Numbered from the stretch's first letter, positions 52,823 through 62,602 are shown. The stretch is DNA of 64,000 nucleotides from Clostridium_AW sp040797845 (GCA_040797845.1 JBFNFA010000001.1:531064-595063), one strand, 5' to 3'. Program-made: numbers and translations. Notes: generated from the letters alone by a model not told the origin.

Positions 52823-52823
52823 T

Positions 52824-53444
52824 TTATTGCTTTAATATGTCTTTATTTAGTCCAACTGGCGAGGATATATCTATAGGTCCAAACAGATTTATTTTTTTAC
52901 CTTCTATAGCTATTTCAACCTTTTCTATGCCAAAATCCTTATATGTTATTAGTGTGTTTGCTAAAGAATATAGCATTAATTGTGATGATGTTATACTACT
53001 GTAGTTTCCATTTAACTCTTGTGATAGATCTTTAGTAAAATTTACTTTAGCAATCTTATCTTTAACTTCTATATCAATTACCTTAGTATTCTCAGGGAAT
53101 ACTCCAAATATTTCTGAACCTTTTGGTCCCATGATTAATTGTTCTACTACAGCTTTAGGAGTTGGATTATTAATTTTTCTAGTTTCTCCAACTAGGTACT
53201 CTGCGTTTTCATCTGAAAAATATAAAACTACTTCCTTTTCTCCATTTGTTTCTTTATCTGTTTCTTTTTTATTATCCTCTTTCTTTTCTTCAGGTTTTGA
53301 GTCTTCTTTTTTATCTGTAGAGACTTCTACAACTTCTTTACTATTATTTTTTTCATTATTTTTATTGTTTTTACCACAAGCAACTAGGTTAAAAGATATT
53401 AATAAAGATAATAGTATTAATGATACTTTAATTTTGTTTTTCAT
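52824..53444 (-). CDS. GerMN-domain lipoprotein
   Basis: A signal peptide with lipobox LVACGKN (Cys about 23) is followed by a highly charged Lys/Glu linker (about 30-70) and a GerMN domain (about 75-200) containing ALANTLITYKDFGIEKVEIAIEG. GerM in Bacillus is a sporulation lipoprotein. The single domain and lipid anchor are consistent with an envelope role; involvement in sporulation or germination is inference. A hairpin terminator follows. Confidence 0.88.
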   Translation of the reverse strand: MKNKIKVSLILLSLLISFNLVACGKNNKNNEKNNSKEVVEVSTDKKEDSKPEEKKEDNKKETDKETNGEKEVVLYFSDENAEYLVGETRKINNPTPKAVVEQLIMGPKGSEIFGVFPENTKVIDIEVKDKIAKVNFTKDLSQELNGNYSSITSSQLMLYSLANTLITYKDFGIEKVEIAIEGKKINLFGPIDISSPVGLNKDILKQ

Positions 53445-53568
53445 ATTTTACTCCACTTCCTTTGCTTAGTTTTGTTTATAGGATACTACACCTATTGATT
53501 ATAACATAGTTAATTATAATATTCATATTTGCAAAGGAGTATTTACGGTATCCTAAACTAAATTACAG

Positions 53569-54180
53569 CTAATAACTATTTAAAACTTTATATTTTATTA
53601 GCTCATTTCGTAAATTTATTGGGTTATCAAATAGTATAGTTTCAAACCCTAGTTTTTTAGCACTTTCTATATTATCTTTTGTATCATCTATAAATATAGC
53701 TTCTTTTGGCTCAATATTATATTTCATAATGAGCTTTTTATAAATTTCATTTTCTGGTTTTAATAAATTTTCTTTAAAAGAAATTATTCCTCCATCAAAG
53801 TAATTAAAAAAATTATACTTTTTTATTACATTTTCATATGCAAGCAGATGAAAATTAGATAGAGCTAATGTTTTATATCCACTTAACTTAACTTCTTTCA
53901 AAATTTTCACCGACTCCTCTATAGGAGTAAGCAATTCATACCAATTTTCCATAGAAAGCTTGATTAATTTTTTATTATTTGAACTTCTATTATATATTCT
54001 ATCTACGGCTTCCTCCTCTGTTATATCTCCCCTATCAAGTAAAATCCATTCTTCACTTAGAAATATTTCTTTATATACTTCTTGAACCTTAATTTCATCA
54101 GGGATCTTACTACTTAAATATTCTATGGGGCTAAAGTTTAACAATACGTTTCCTAAATCAAAGATTATGGTCTTAATCAT
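53569..54180 (-). CDS. HAD-family hydrolase
   Basis: The 203-residue protein starts MIKTIIFDLGNVLLNFSP with the nucleophile Asp8 and the family's G in place of the second Asp, as in the YihX subgroup. LALSNFHLL and FIDDTKDNIESAKKLG are motifs II and IV. It is probably a sugar or nucleotide phosphatase; the substrate is unknown. A Fur-box-like site lies 20-40 bases before its start. Confidence 0.88.
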   Translation of the reverse strand: MIKTIIFDLGNVLLNFSPIEYLSSKIPDEIKVQEVYKEIFLSEEWILLDRGDITEEEAVDRIYNRSSNNKKLIKLSMENWYELLTPIEESVKILKEVKLSGYKTLALSNFHLLAYENVIKKYNFFNYFDGGIISFKENLLKPENEIYKKLIMKYNIEPKEAIFIDDTKDNIESAKKLGFETILFDNPINLRNELIKYKVLNSY

Positions 54181-54199
54181 TTTGTCCTCCTATTTTATA

Positions 54200-54218
54200 T
54201 ATAATGATTTTCATTATA
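54200..54218. promoter_or_regulatory. Fur-box-like palindrome
   Basis: The 19-mer TATAATGATTTTCATTATA is a near-perfect palindrome and agrees with the Fur consensus GATAATGATAATCATTATC at 15 of 19 positions by eye. It lies upstream of the HAD-family gene. Confidence 0.55.
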
Positions 54219-54385
54219 ATTGATTTTACATTTTAATATTTTCTAAACTAATAGCTATTGGCACTATTAATAAATAAGAAAATAATACCAGGTGGATTAT
54301 ATGCTCATGCTTTGTCAGTTTAATACTATTGTATAATAATTTTTATAGTATAACAATTGTTCCACCTCCATAATATACCAAAAGC

Positions 54386-54424
54386 AAAAGACTCCCAGAT
54401 TAAAAAACTGGGAGTCTTTTTATT
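54386..54424 (-). terminator. Rho-independent terminator after the (2Fe-2S) gene
   Basis: AAAAGACTCCCAG pairs with CTGGGAGTCTTTT around an eight-base loop. Confidence 0.88.
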
Positions 54425-54642
54425 TATTTTGATTTGTGATACTCTTCTAATAATTCTTCAATTACATGTAAACATCTACGTCCCTTACAAGCACCAGTGC
54501 CTGCACCTGTAACACTTTTAATATCTTCTAATGTTTTTGCACCTGATTTTATAGCACTTTTAATAGTAGCTTTATTTATATTTTTACATACACATACTTT
54601 CTTCAATTTGTCCATTAGTTCTTCATTTATATTATTTTCCAT
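54424..54642 (-). CDS. BFD-like (2Fe-2S)-binding protein
   Basis: The 72 residues contain CVCKNINKATIKSAI and GAGTGACKGRRCLHV, the paired Cys motifs of BFD-like domains that bind a 2Fe-2S cluster. Bfd releases iron from bacterioferritin; in clostridia related domains are also subunits of oxidoreductases. Here it stands alone. Two overlapping Fur-box-like sites upstream fit iron regulation. A terminator follows. Confidence 0.88.
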   Translation of the reverse strand: MENNINEELMDKLKKVCVCKNINKATIKSAIKSGAKTLEDIKSVTGAGTGACKGRRCLHVIEELLEEYHKSK

Positions 54643-54660
54643 ATATTTTCCTCCATATAA

Positions 54661-54698
54661 GTTTAATGATTAATATTATTAAGTAATAATCATTATAT
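54661..54698. promoter_or_regulatory. Two overlapping Fur-box-like sites
   Basis: Two 19-mers at about 54663-54681 and 54679-54697 each match the Fur consensus at 13 of 19 positions by eye. They lie just upstream of the BFD-like gene on its coding strand. Confidence 0.4.
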
Positions 54699-54908
54699 CA
54701 TTTATTTTTAAAATTATAAATATATATCATATAATATACCCATATACAATAAATAATTATGCTATTGTAATTATTTTTTATAATCAGTTGACTCATAGTA
54801 ACAATTGCCATTATTACTAATACTATTTGACAAGTGACTCATTTAGAAACACTTCATTTTGAAATAACTTACGCTGTTTTAGGGAACATTAAAATGAGGT
54901 GATTCTCA

Positions 54909-55337
54909 ATGTTTAAAAAAGTAATAATCCTTTTAATTACGTTTATATTAATATCATCAAGTGTTTCTGCTAAAACAAATATAGATATTGAAATTTTTGA
55001 TATAAGTAGAGAAAAAGTTATAATGAAAGTTCCATCAAACCCTACAATACAGAAGGAAGTTGAAACTTATCTTGAAGGAATAAAAAGTATATATTCTAAA
55101 TTCAATCCTATTCCTGATAAAGGATACATGGTTAAAATTCCTCTTGAAGATCCAGTGATGGTACAAAATCAATTACTAAATACTTTTATTGATGTGGTAA
55201 TTATCATATTCCCTCAAGAAGAGGAACCATATTTAATGGTTTTTGATGATAAGGACAGAATGATCTTTTTCACATTTCAAGGTAATACAGATGTACTCAT
55301 AAAAAATCTAAATTTCAATCCAAGTACCTTAAGATAA
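54909..55337 (+). CDS. Secreted protein of unknown function, 142 aa
   Basis: A signal peptide (about 1-21, ending SVSA) is followed by TNIDIEIFDISREKVIMKVP and a compact domain containing PQEEEPYLMVFDDKDRM. No Cys, no membrane anchor other than the signal, no known motif. GAGGTG precedes the ATG. It is likely exported. A hairpin terminator follows at 55365-55392. I do not recognise the family. Confidence 0.75.
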   Translation: MFKKVIILLITFILISSSVSAKTNIDIEIFDISREKVIMKVPSNPTIQKEVETYLEGIKSIYSKFNPIPDKGYMVKIPLEDPVMVQNQLLNTFIDVVIIIFPQEEEPYLMVFDDKDRMIFFTFQGNTDVLIKNLNFNPSTLR

Positions 55338-55364
55338 AACTATTATAATTTACTGCAACAACTT

Positions 55365-55392
55365 TAGCTTATATCAAATTGATATAAGCTTT
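55365..55392. terminator. Bidirectional hairpin terminator
   Basis: AGCTTATATCAA pairs with TTGATATAAGCT around one base (or a three-base loop), with A/T flanks. It lies between convergent genes. Confidence 0.8.
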
Positions 55393-55399
55393 TATCTAA

Positions 55400-56143
55400 C
55401 TATCTAGTAGAATAAAATCTATATCCACTTAATGAAAGTAATACTTGAGAAGGAAGATAGAAAATCCATATTAATAGTCCTGAAGTATTATTTAATAGCG
55501 TAGGCAATTCTCCTGATAAATTTATTAATCTTGCTATGTTATATAGACCTACGTTTATATCACCTAAAAGAAAAAGCAGCATAGCTAAAATTATCATATA
55601 TTTATTCGGAGATGGGTATATGTTGTTTTTGCAAGCTTTTATAGCTCTTGTAATACTTGTAATTAGACATAATAAATAAAAAAATACTACTGCAAATAAT
55701 AGATCAAACTCTATAATCCAAAAATTAACCATCAAGTAGACAATTATTACAATATAGGATATAGCTATAAATCTTAAAAGTGTTAATTTAACTTTAGTAA
55801 ATTCATATCTAATGGAGTAAAGTATTTGAACTATGGAAAAGAAAACTACTCCTAAAGTAAAATAATCTCGAATAAGGAGACATAAATCTGCAAGAACAGT
55901 AAAAAAAAGTCCCCCTTGAAGTAATAATACATCTCTTCTATTAAAAGAATCCTTACCTGTCATAAGGGATATTATAAAACAAAGTATTATACATATATAT
56001 TTAATATTATCAGATGATATAGATGTCCTTACATTGAAGATATCTATATATAGAAATAAAAAATACAATATGCAAATTAATACTAATAAAACTTTAAGAA
56101 CTGAAGTTTTAAAAACTAATGACTTATAACTTATGTTTTCCAT
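55400..56143 (-). CDS. YhhN/TMEM86-like integral membrane protein
   Basis: The 247-residue protein has about eight membrane helices and conserved acidic residues in helices (FTVLADLCLL and LLFLLGDINVGLYN), the pattern of the YhhN/TMEM86 lysoplasmalogenase family. Clostridia make plasmalogens, so the role is plausible. The ATG at 56143 is preferred because GGTGG lies a few bases upstream. Function is inferred from pattern only. Confidence 0.65.
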   Translation of the reverse strand: MENISYKSLVFKTSVLKVLLVLICILYFLFLYIDIFNVRTSISSDNIKYICIILCFIISLMTGKDSFNRRDVLLLQGGLFFTVLADLCLLIRDYFTLGVVFFSIVQILYSIRYEFTKVKLTLLRFIAISYIVIIVYLMVNFWIIEFDLLFAVVFFYLLCLITSITRAIKACKNNIYPSPNKYMIILAMLLFLLGDINVGLYNIARLINLSGELPTLLNNTSGLLIWIFYLPSQVLLSLSGYRFYSTR

Positions 56144-56205
56144 TTTTACCACCATGCACTAATAAAAATTTTTATTTCCTTTATTTTGTGCATGATGTGA
56201 CTTAA

Positions 56206-56733
56206 TTATTTAATTTTTTCTTCAATAGTCATTAAATCTTTTAAATAATTGGTTAAAGTTAATTTAACCTTTTCCATATCCTTCAAAGTATCCTCTGTAA
56301 ACTTTCCTGATTCTACTAAGGCATTCGAAGTTTTTACTATGTTTTTTAGATAATCACAGTATTTCTCATGAATAGAATTTAATTCTTCTTCATGAGGTAA
56401 TTTTATAACTTCTTCTAAATATTCATTGAGTTTCTTATTCTCCTCTTTAAACTTTTCGAATGATTTATTGTCTATAGACTCTAAACTATTATCGATTGAT
56501 TTCTTTATCTTTCCTGTATACTCATATATCTGTTTTGTATAAATAGCATTGGCCTTTGTTGAATTAAATATATCTACTGGCCCTTTCCCATCAATAACTC
56601 CCTTTATTACAATAAAAGCAAAAAGTGCTACTAAAACAAATATAATAAACTTGGCTACCTTTTTAATTAGGCATACCACAATACTTATAGCAAGTATAGC
56701 TATTAATATAAATAATATTTTATCTGTATTCAT
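56206..56733 (-). CDS. Membrane-anchored protein of unknown function, 175 aa
   Basis: Two hydrophobic helices (about 5-25 and 28-48) lead into a charged, helical C-terminal region (about 75-175) that includes KIKKSIDNSLESIDNKSFEK. The design suggests a membrane-anchored coiled coil outside or inside the cell. GGAGGAATAT lies before the ATG. No family is recognised. It is followed by the YhhN-like gene. Confidence 0.7.
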   Translation of the reverse strand: MNTDKILFILIAILAISIVVCLIKKVAKFIIFVLVALFAFIVIKGVIDGKGPVDIFNSTKANAIYTKQIYEYTGKIKKSIDNSLESIDNKSFEKFKEENKKLNEYLEEVIKLPHEEELNSIHEKYCDYLKNIVKTSNALVESGKFTEDTLKDMEKVKLTLTNYLKDLMTIEEKIK

Positions 56734-56880
56734 ATGTAATATATTCCTCCTTATTTTTTTATGATTTCACTTAATTATGTCTATATTACAACCTTTAAAG
56801 AAGTATATAATAATAAAGTATATCATATTTAGGCTTACTATTTTTGAGAATTCTATAATTATATTCTTAAAAATACTTTA

Positions 56881-56930
56881 AAACTTAAAAGTCGCCTATG
56901 GACTAACACTCCATGGCGACTTTTAAGTTT
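56881..56930 (-). terminator. Strong rho-independent terminator after rnj
   Basis: AAACTTAAAAGTCGCC plus ATGGA pair with TCCAT plus GGCGACTTTTAAGTTT (one bulge), about 20 bases beyond the rnj stop. Confidence 0.9.
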
Positions 56931-56952
56931 AAACTAAATTGCTACTATCATT

Positions 56953-58623
56953 TTAAACTTCCATAATAATAGGAAGTATAATTGGCCTTCTTTTTGTTTT
57001 TTCATACAAAAATTTTTCTAGAGACTTTTTCATATTAGCTTTTAACACATACCACTCAATAATTCTATTGTCTAAACAGTTCTCTAGCTCTCTTCTAACA
57101 ATTTCTTTTGATTCATTAATTAAATCCTCTGATTCTTTTGCATAAATAAATCCTCTAGTAATTATGTCTGGACCTGCTATAATATTATAAGATTCTCTTT
57201 CTATAGTTGCAACTATAGTAATCATTCCGTCCTGAGCTAGATGTTTTCTATCCCTAAGTACTATATTTCCTACATCGCCCACTCCAAGTCCATCTACAAA
57301 TACAGACCCAGTAGGAACTCTTCCTGATATTTTTGCCTCTTCACTAGATATCTCTAAAACTTCACCTGTTTCTAAAATAAAGATATCTGATTCTTCCATA
57401 CCTAATTTTTTAGCTAAATTAGCATGATGTCTCAAATGTCTATATTCACCATGAACAGGCATGAAAAACTTAGGATGAACTAATGCATGAATTAATTTCA
57501 GCTCTTCTTGATAAGCATGACCTGATACGTGCACTTCTTCTAAATCTTCATAAATTACGTCTGCACCTTTTTTATATAACTGATTAACTACTCTAGATAT
57601 TAATTTCTCATTGCCTGGGATTGGTGATGCTGAAATAATAAACAAATCTTTTGGCTCAATGGTAATCTTTCTATGAGTAGAAAAAGCTATCCTGGCGAGG
57701 GCCGACATAGGTTCACCCTGACTTCCTGTAGTTATTATTGTTACCTGTTCATTAGGATAATTGCTTATTTCATCTACAGTTATAATATCACCTTCTGGTA
57801 TATGAAGGTATCCTAACTCCATAGCTAACTGTGATATATTCTCCATACTCCTTCCGCTAAAGGTTACCTTTCTTCCATACTTTACAGATGCATCTATTAT
57901 CTGCTGCATTCTATGGATGTTAGAAGCAAAGGTGGCCACAATAACTCTTCCTCTAGCATTAGAAAATATTCTAGTTAAAGTTTCTCCTATAGCTCTCTCT
58001 GAAATTGTATGCCCTGGACGTTCCACATTGGTACTATCAGCCATAAGCAATAGTACTCCCTCTTTCCCTAAATTTGAAATTCGCTCTAAATCAATAACTG
58101 ATCCATCGATAGGTGTATAATCTATTTTAAAATCACCTGTATGCAATATTACGCCTACTGGTGTATGAATGGCCATAGCACATGAGTCTGCTATGCTATG
58201 AGTAACTCTTATAAATTCTATATTTAGCTCTCCTGCTTTTATGGTATCTCCAACCTCAACTGTGTTAAGTTCACAATCTGAGTCCATACCATGTTCCTTT
58301 AGTTTATTTTCAACTATACCTAATGTCAATCTTGTACCATAAATAGGTACATTAAGCTGTTTCAAAATATATGGTAAAGATCCTATATGGTCTTCATGAC
58401 CGTGAGTTAAAAAAATACCTTTAACCTTATTTGAATTTTCTAGCAAATAAGATATATCAGGAATTACTAAGTCTACACCATACATCTCCTCATCGGGAAA
58501 TGATACACCACAATCTATAACAATAATCTCATCTTCATACTCAATGGCCGTTATATTTTTACCAATTTCTCCAAGTCCTCCTAAAGGAATGACTTTTATG
58601 CTACTATCAATTTCACTTTTCAC
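56953..58623 (-). CDS. rnj: Ribonuclease J
   Basis: RNase J is a metallo-beta-lactamase-fold RNase with 5'-3' exonuclease and endonuclease activity. The catalytic motif THGHEDHIGSLPY lies near residue 75-87, with HTGDFKIDYTP, VHGEYRHLRHHA and VSGHAYQEE as further metal or RNA-binding motifs. The start is a GTG with AAGGAGG eight bases upstream. The length of 556 is normal. A strong terminator follows. Confidence 0.96.
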   Translation of the reverse strand: MKSEIDSSIKVIPLGGLGEIGKNITAIEYEDEIIVIDCGVSFPDEEMYGVDLVIPDISYLLENSNKVKGIFLTHGHEDHIGSLPYILKQLNVPIYGTRLTLGIVENKLKEHGMDSDCELNTVEVGDTIKAGELNIEFIRVTHSIADSCAMAIHTPVGVILHTGDFKIDYTPIDGSVIDLERISNLGKEGVLLLMADSTNVERPGHTISERAIGETLTRIFSNARGRVIVATFASNIHRMQQIIDASVKYGRKVTFSGRSMENISQLAMELGYLHIPEGDIITVDEISNYPNEQVTIITTGSQGEPMSALARIAFSTHRKITIEPKDLFIISASPIPGNEKLISRVVNQLYKKGADVIYEDLEEVHVSGHAYQEELKLIHALVHPKFFMPVHGEYRHLRHHANLAKKLGMEESDIFILETGEVLEISSEEAKISGRVPTGSVFVDGLGVGDVGNIVLRDRKHLAQDGMITIVATIERESYNIIAGPDIITRGFIYAKESEDLINESKEIVRRELENCLDNRIIEWYVLKANMKKSLEKFLYEKTKRRPIILPIIMEV

Positions 58624-58810
58624 TGGACTGCCTCCTTTTTAACTTTTTAAAATTAACCTTTAAACATCTTATTAATTTCATTTCTTTTATTTTGCCTTCC
58701 AGTGGTGAATTTAATTCTCTTTATTATTAAAACTTTATTTTTAATTTTTATACAACACCTATTGATTTTATAAATTTAATATAATTTGAGATATACTATG
58801 CATAATATTT

Positions 58811-59881
58811 TTAAGCTATGTAGAATATATCGCGAATAACTTTCCCATCTACAACTTCACTCTTACGCCATGAGCTCTCATCATTAAGAACTTGCCATCT
58901 TCTTTCATCTTTTATGTAATTCCAGTCTTTATCATTTTGATAGAATAACTGAATATCTGATGCTTCTAAAATATTTAATATTTCATTATCATGATAATTG
59001 TACTCATCATAATCTGTTAAAGCTCTTTGAGCCATTTCAGAATAGCATTTATTTAACTCCAATAAAAGATTATTAATATCCTCCCTAAGATTTGTTATGT
59101 TTAATCCTATAGACTTTGCTTCTCTTGAGGTTATAGGATAACCATGAGATGGATAATCTCCATTTAGATGATTGCTTATTCTGTTACACTCTTCCCTATC
59201 ATTCATGTGATATGACAAAATTTCCTTGCATATTTTAATAGAAAGAGAGCTAGACCTATCTAATGCGCCAATAACAAGAGGATGAACGTATTTAAATATA
59301 TCTGAATAAGGATTTCCATGATGTTCTTTTGAATTATTCTCCCAAAGTTTAACAATTCTATAAAGCTCATCTTGACTTACTCTCACTCTTCTATTGTCAC
59401 GCTCATCTATAGGAGCTAAATTATGCATTATAGATGAATCTATTGCTGTAAGAAAAGATAAAGGTCCCATAGAAATTTCATTAGCTCCTAATGCAATCAT
59501 TGTAGCTGATGAAGCACATTCTAATGGAATAAGTGCTGTAACATTAGTACTATAAGTCCTTATGAGATTTACTATCCTTAAAGCCGCTTCCACATCTCCT
59601 CCATCAGATTTGATAAAAATTGATAGTTTCTCATTTTTGCCTATTTTTTTAAATATTTCATAGAGGGCTAGTACGTCATTTTGACAAACTCCTCCTCTTT
59701 CTGATGTCCAATAAACAATCATCTTATGACCCAACATATCTTCAATCTTGGATATTAAATGTTGAGTCTCTTGAAATAAAACTGGTGGTTGCTTAGTCCT
59801 TATCTCATTTTGAATAGAATCATTTTCATCAACAATTTTTGTTTCCTCTTCTTTTATATTTTTATTACCTTTAAAAAACAT
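58811..59881 (-). CDS. Clp-fold serine dehydrogenase-type protease
   Basis: The 356-residue protein matches the serine dehydrogenase proteinase (SDH_sah, ClpP-fold) family. SDGGDVEAALRIVNLIRTY is the oxyanion region and ECASSATMIALGANEI holds the nucleophile serine. A predicted second catalytic block follows at about residues 130-200. No signal peptide or membrane helix is seen. The ATG at 59881 is chosen for its AGGAGGATT. It follows the DUF4261 gene by ten bases, so the two are an operon. Confidence 0.82.
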   Translation of the reverse strand: MFFKGNKNIKEEETKIVDENDSIQNEIRTKQPPVLFQETQHLISKIEDMLGHKMIVYWTSERGGVCQNDVLALYEIFKKIGKNEKLSIFIKSDGGDVEAALRIVNLIRTYSTNVTALIPLECASSATMIALGANEISMGPLSFLTAIDSSIMHNLAPIDERDNRRVRVSQDELYRIVKLWENNSKEHHGNPYSDIFKYVHPLVIGALDRSSSLSIKICKEILSYHMNDREECNRISNHLNGDYPSHGYPITSREAKSIGLNITNLREDINNLLLELNKCYSEMAQRALTDYDEYNYHDNEILNILEASDIQLFYQNDKDWNYIKDERRWQVLNDESSWRKSEVVDGKVIRDIFYIA

Positions 59882-59891
59882 AATAATCCTC

Positions 59892-60800
59892 CTACTCAAT
59901 CTCTGATCTATTTCCTGCTACATGTTCGCTACCTGGATTCATATCTACTACTATTCTCTGGGGTTCAACTAAAGAAAATTCATGTTGGCATTTCCATTTT
60001 TCTCCACATTCTGTACCCTCTATGGTATGTCCATCTTCTATTACATCTCCATTTTCAAACAAATAATATGCATAATTATATAAAATAGATCCTATTTTCC
60101 CTGGATCTAAGTCGATAAAGTGACACTGTAAATCTGGAATTCCAAGAGCTGCTAGTCCAACTGTATCCATTAACATTTCATTTTCAACTCCATTGCTAAT
60201 ATTAAAAAATCTCACATTTACAGCTCCATATAGATGCCCTAAATTTGACGAATCCCTCTGTGATTCAAGATAAGTAATTGGATTAACTATTTGTCCACTA
60301 GGAACCCAATGAATTGCGTTACAAGGAAACTCTTCTAAAATAGTAACTAAAAACTTCTGAAATAGTTCTAATCTAGATTGATATTCTAGGCCTGCTGCCA
60401 TCATATCCGAAACTAAAATTGAATATTTACAATTTTCAATTGCTTCTCCCGCTTCTCTCCATTCCCAGGATTGTTGAATACTACTTTCAAAAGACTTCAA
60501 TTCAATAACTTTATCAGTTTTAGCAATAATACATTGTGCTGGAACTTTCTTATTGTCTTTATACTCCACAAGATAGTCTTCAAAAATAAATGCTAATAAC
60601 CCCTTATCTTTTGTTTCAGTTAGTATTTCTACATTCCTACAGCTTTCTCTCAATTTTTTTAATAGTATATCTGCAGAAAAATTAGGCATTTTCTCATAGA
60701 GTAACTCAACATTATATGTTGGTCTAAATCCATCCTCTATTATTTCTTCTTCTACAATGTCTTCCTCTTTTTCTTCGTTTTTTTTCTTCCAATCAAACAT
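59892..60800 (-). CDS. DUF4261 domain protein
   Basis: The protein starts MFDWKKKNEEKEEDIVEEE, an acidic N-terminus, and continues with a DUF4261-type domain (about 120-300) containing PCNAIHWVPSGQIVNPITYL and LQCHFIDLDPGKIGSILYNY. The 302 residues show no membrane helix. The ATG at 60800 has AAAGGAGAG nine to ten bases upstream. Function is unknown. Its coupling to a ClpP-fold protease suggests a shared role. Confidence 0.8.
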   Translation of the reverse strand: MFDWKKKNEEKEEDIVEEEIIEDGFRPTYNVELLYEKMPNFSADILLKKLRESCRNVEILTETKDKGLLAFIFEDYLVEYKDNKKVPAQCIIAKTDKVIELKSFESSIQQSWEWREAGEAIENCKYSILVSDMMAAGLEYQSRLELFQKFLVTILEEFPCNAIHWVPSGQIVNPITYLESQRDSSNLGHLYGAVNVRFFNISNGVENEMLMDTVGLAALGIPDLQCHFIDLDPGKIGSILYNYAYYLFENGDVIEDGHTIEGTECGEKWKCQHEFSLVEPQRIVVDMNPGSEHVAGNRSEIE

Positions 60801-60853
60801 AATATTTACTCTCCTTTCAATATGCTGAATAGTTTCCACTAAATAAATTAATT

Positions 60854-61699
60854 TTATTTAATGTATACCATTGTTCCTGTTTTAATATACTCTATCCTAT
60901 CCCCTAAAATACCCTTCAATGTTTTGTATGCTTTTTCTCCAGTACAATGCCCTGTATATACTTTTTCTATATTCTCAGAAATAATCTTCTCTGTAATCAC
61001 GTTAATCTCATCTTGTGAAGAACTTAATGATTTTATTATTGGCAATTTAATTAGATGAAACCCACCTATGATAGCTTTAATATTTACATTAGGAAAAGCG
61101 TTCTTGGATGCTTGTATCATGTTAGCAGCACCGTTGTGAGAACATCCTGTAAATATACATATCCCGTCCTGCTCCTTTATAACCATAATCAATTCATGTT
61201 TAAATTTATCTTTAGTTAGTTTATCCTCTTCTCTCGAGTACAAATAATTATTGCCCTTAGGAGCCTTATAAGATTTATCTATATCTGTAATAATATAAAT
61301 ATTCTCAGCTATTTCACTAAAACTATCAATATAATTAATTCTACTGGAATATTCCTTAAACACCTTTTTATCAATTCCAACGCTTTTATTAAAAAGCATA
61401 TAATGAAAATAATAATCTTTTGAGGCCTCTCTTTTCATATATACCTTTGCTTTATTGTTTATTTTCAAAAATGATAAAAGCCCTCCTCCATGATCACAGT
61501 GTCCATGAGAAATTACTACAATGTCGATATCTTCTAAGGGAACACCTAATCTTCTTGCATTAGTAATGAAGGCGTCAGTTCTGCCTGTGTCAAAAAGTAT
61601 ACGTTTATTATCTTTCTCTATATAAAGACATAATCCATGCTCATTAATTAAATCCTTTGAATCATTATTTATATTTTCTATAAGTGTAATTATTTTCAT
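60854..61699 (-). CDS. MBL-fold hydrolase, dihydropteroate-synthase-related type
   Basis: The metal-binding motif SHGHCDHGGGL lies near residue 55-65, and GCSHNGAANMIQA, GGFHLIKL and YTGHCTGEKAY supply other ligands. This combination matches the MBL-fold family related to beta-ribofuranosylaminobenzene phosphate synthase-like enzymes (COG1237). The substrate is unknown. The ATG at 61699 is chosen for its AAGGAG. The product is 281 residues. Confidence 0.85.
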   Translation of the reverse strand: MKIITLIENINNDSKDLINEHGLCLYIEKDNKRILFDTGRTDAFITNARRLGVPLEDIDIVVISHGHCDHGGGLLSFLKINNKAKVYMKREASKDYYFHYMLFNKSVGIDKKVFKEYSSRINYIDSFSEIAENIYIITDIDKSYKAPKGNNYLYSREEDKLTKDKFKHELIMVIKEQDGICIFTGCSHNGAANMIQASKNAFPNVNIKAIIGGFHLIKLPIIKSLSSSQDEINVITEKIISENIEKVYTGHCTGEKAYKTLKGILGDRIEYIKTGTMVYIK

Positions 61700-61770
61700 G
61701 AATTTCTCCTTCACAAAATATCATTAATATATATTTTTTATTTTAATAAGTTTAAATTTCCTTTTTCCTC

Positions 61771-62526
61771 TTATAAATTTTGCTTCAAAAACCACTCATT
61801 AGCTAGGTGGATCAAAGTATCATAATATTCAAGAAAACTATGATCAGCACCATGGATAATCTCTAATCTAGAATCCTTAGAAAGCAGTGACATTCCATTT
61901 CTAGATCTCTTATAAAGAAGATTTTCTTCTTCATCATTATCACCATGAATTACTAAAATAGGACAGTTAATATCTTTTAAAAGCTCTTTTTGATTGATCA
62001 ATTCAAAATCCATAAGCATTTGCTTATCAATGATAATTTCTTTTCTTACCCCTTCAGACAAGTATTCTGTTACATATCCTTTTTCTTTTAATGCTTTCAT
62101 TTGTTCTTTTGTAAAAAACTCATCCCAATTATACTTCATTGAATCAGTTAATGCTCCCGACAATACCATTGTTATAATTTCTGGAGTATAACATTTTAAA
62201 CAAACAAGACTACCTAAGCTATGACCATATAAAGCAATGTTTTTATACCCTTTTGACTTTGCAAATGCAATTGCCGAATTCAAATCATCAACCCTTTTAT
62301 CTAAAGTTAAACTATCATCATCACTTTCTCCACAGCCGCTGAAATCAAAGGTTAAAGCACTATATTCAGATCCATTGAATGCTTTTGCTAATCTCTCAAA
62401 TCTTCCTTTTGAATATTTATCAGACAAAAAACCATGACACATTATAATTATCGAATGAGAAACAGATGGATAAAGATTTCCTATCAAAGTTAAATTTCTA
62501 GAATTTTTAAATTTTACTCTTTCCAA
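61771..62526 (-). CDS. Alpha/beta hydrolase
   Basis: The 251 residues have the alpha/beta hydrolase nucleophile GHSLGSLVCLK (Ser near 98), the acid in HGDNDEEENL and the histidine in HGADHSFLEYYD. The start is a TTG with AAAGGAA upstream. It may be an esterase or acyl-hydrolase; the substrate is unknown. No signal peptide is present. Confidence 0.88.
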   Translation of the reverse strand: MERVKFKNSRNLTLIGNLYPSVSHSIIIMCHGFLSDKYSKGRFERLAKAFNGSEYSALTFDFSGCGESDDDSLTLDKRVDDLNSAIAFAKSKGYKNIALYGHSLGSLVCLKCYTPEIITMVLSGALTDSMKYNWDEFFTKEQMKALKEKGYVTEYLSEGVRKEIIIDKQMLMDFELINQKELLKDINCPILVIHGDNDEEENLLYKRSRNGMSLLSKDSRLEIIHGADHSFLEYYDTLIHLANEWFLKQNL

Positions 62527-62602
62527 TATTCCTTTCCCTTCTCCCTATATTAAAACATTAATAAATTTGAATATATAAATTATACTTATCACTAATAACT
62601 CT

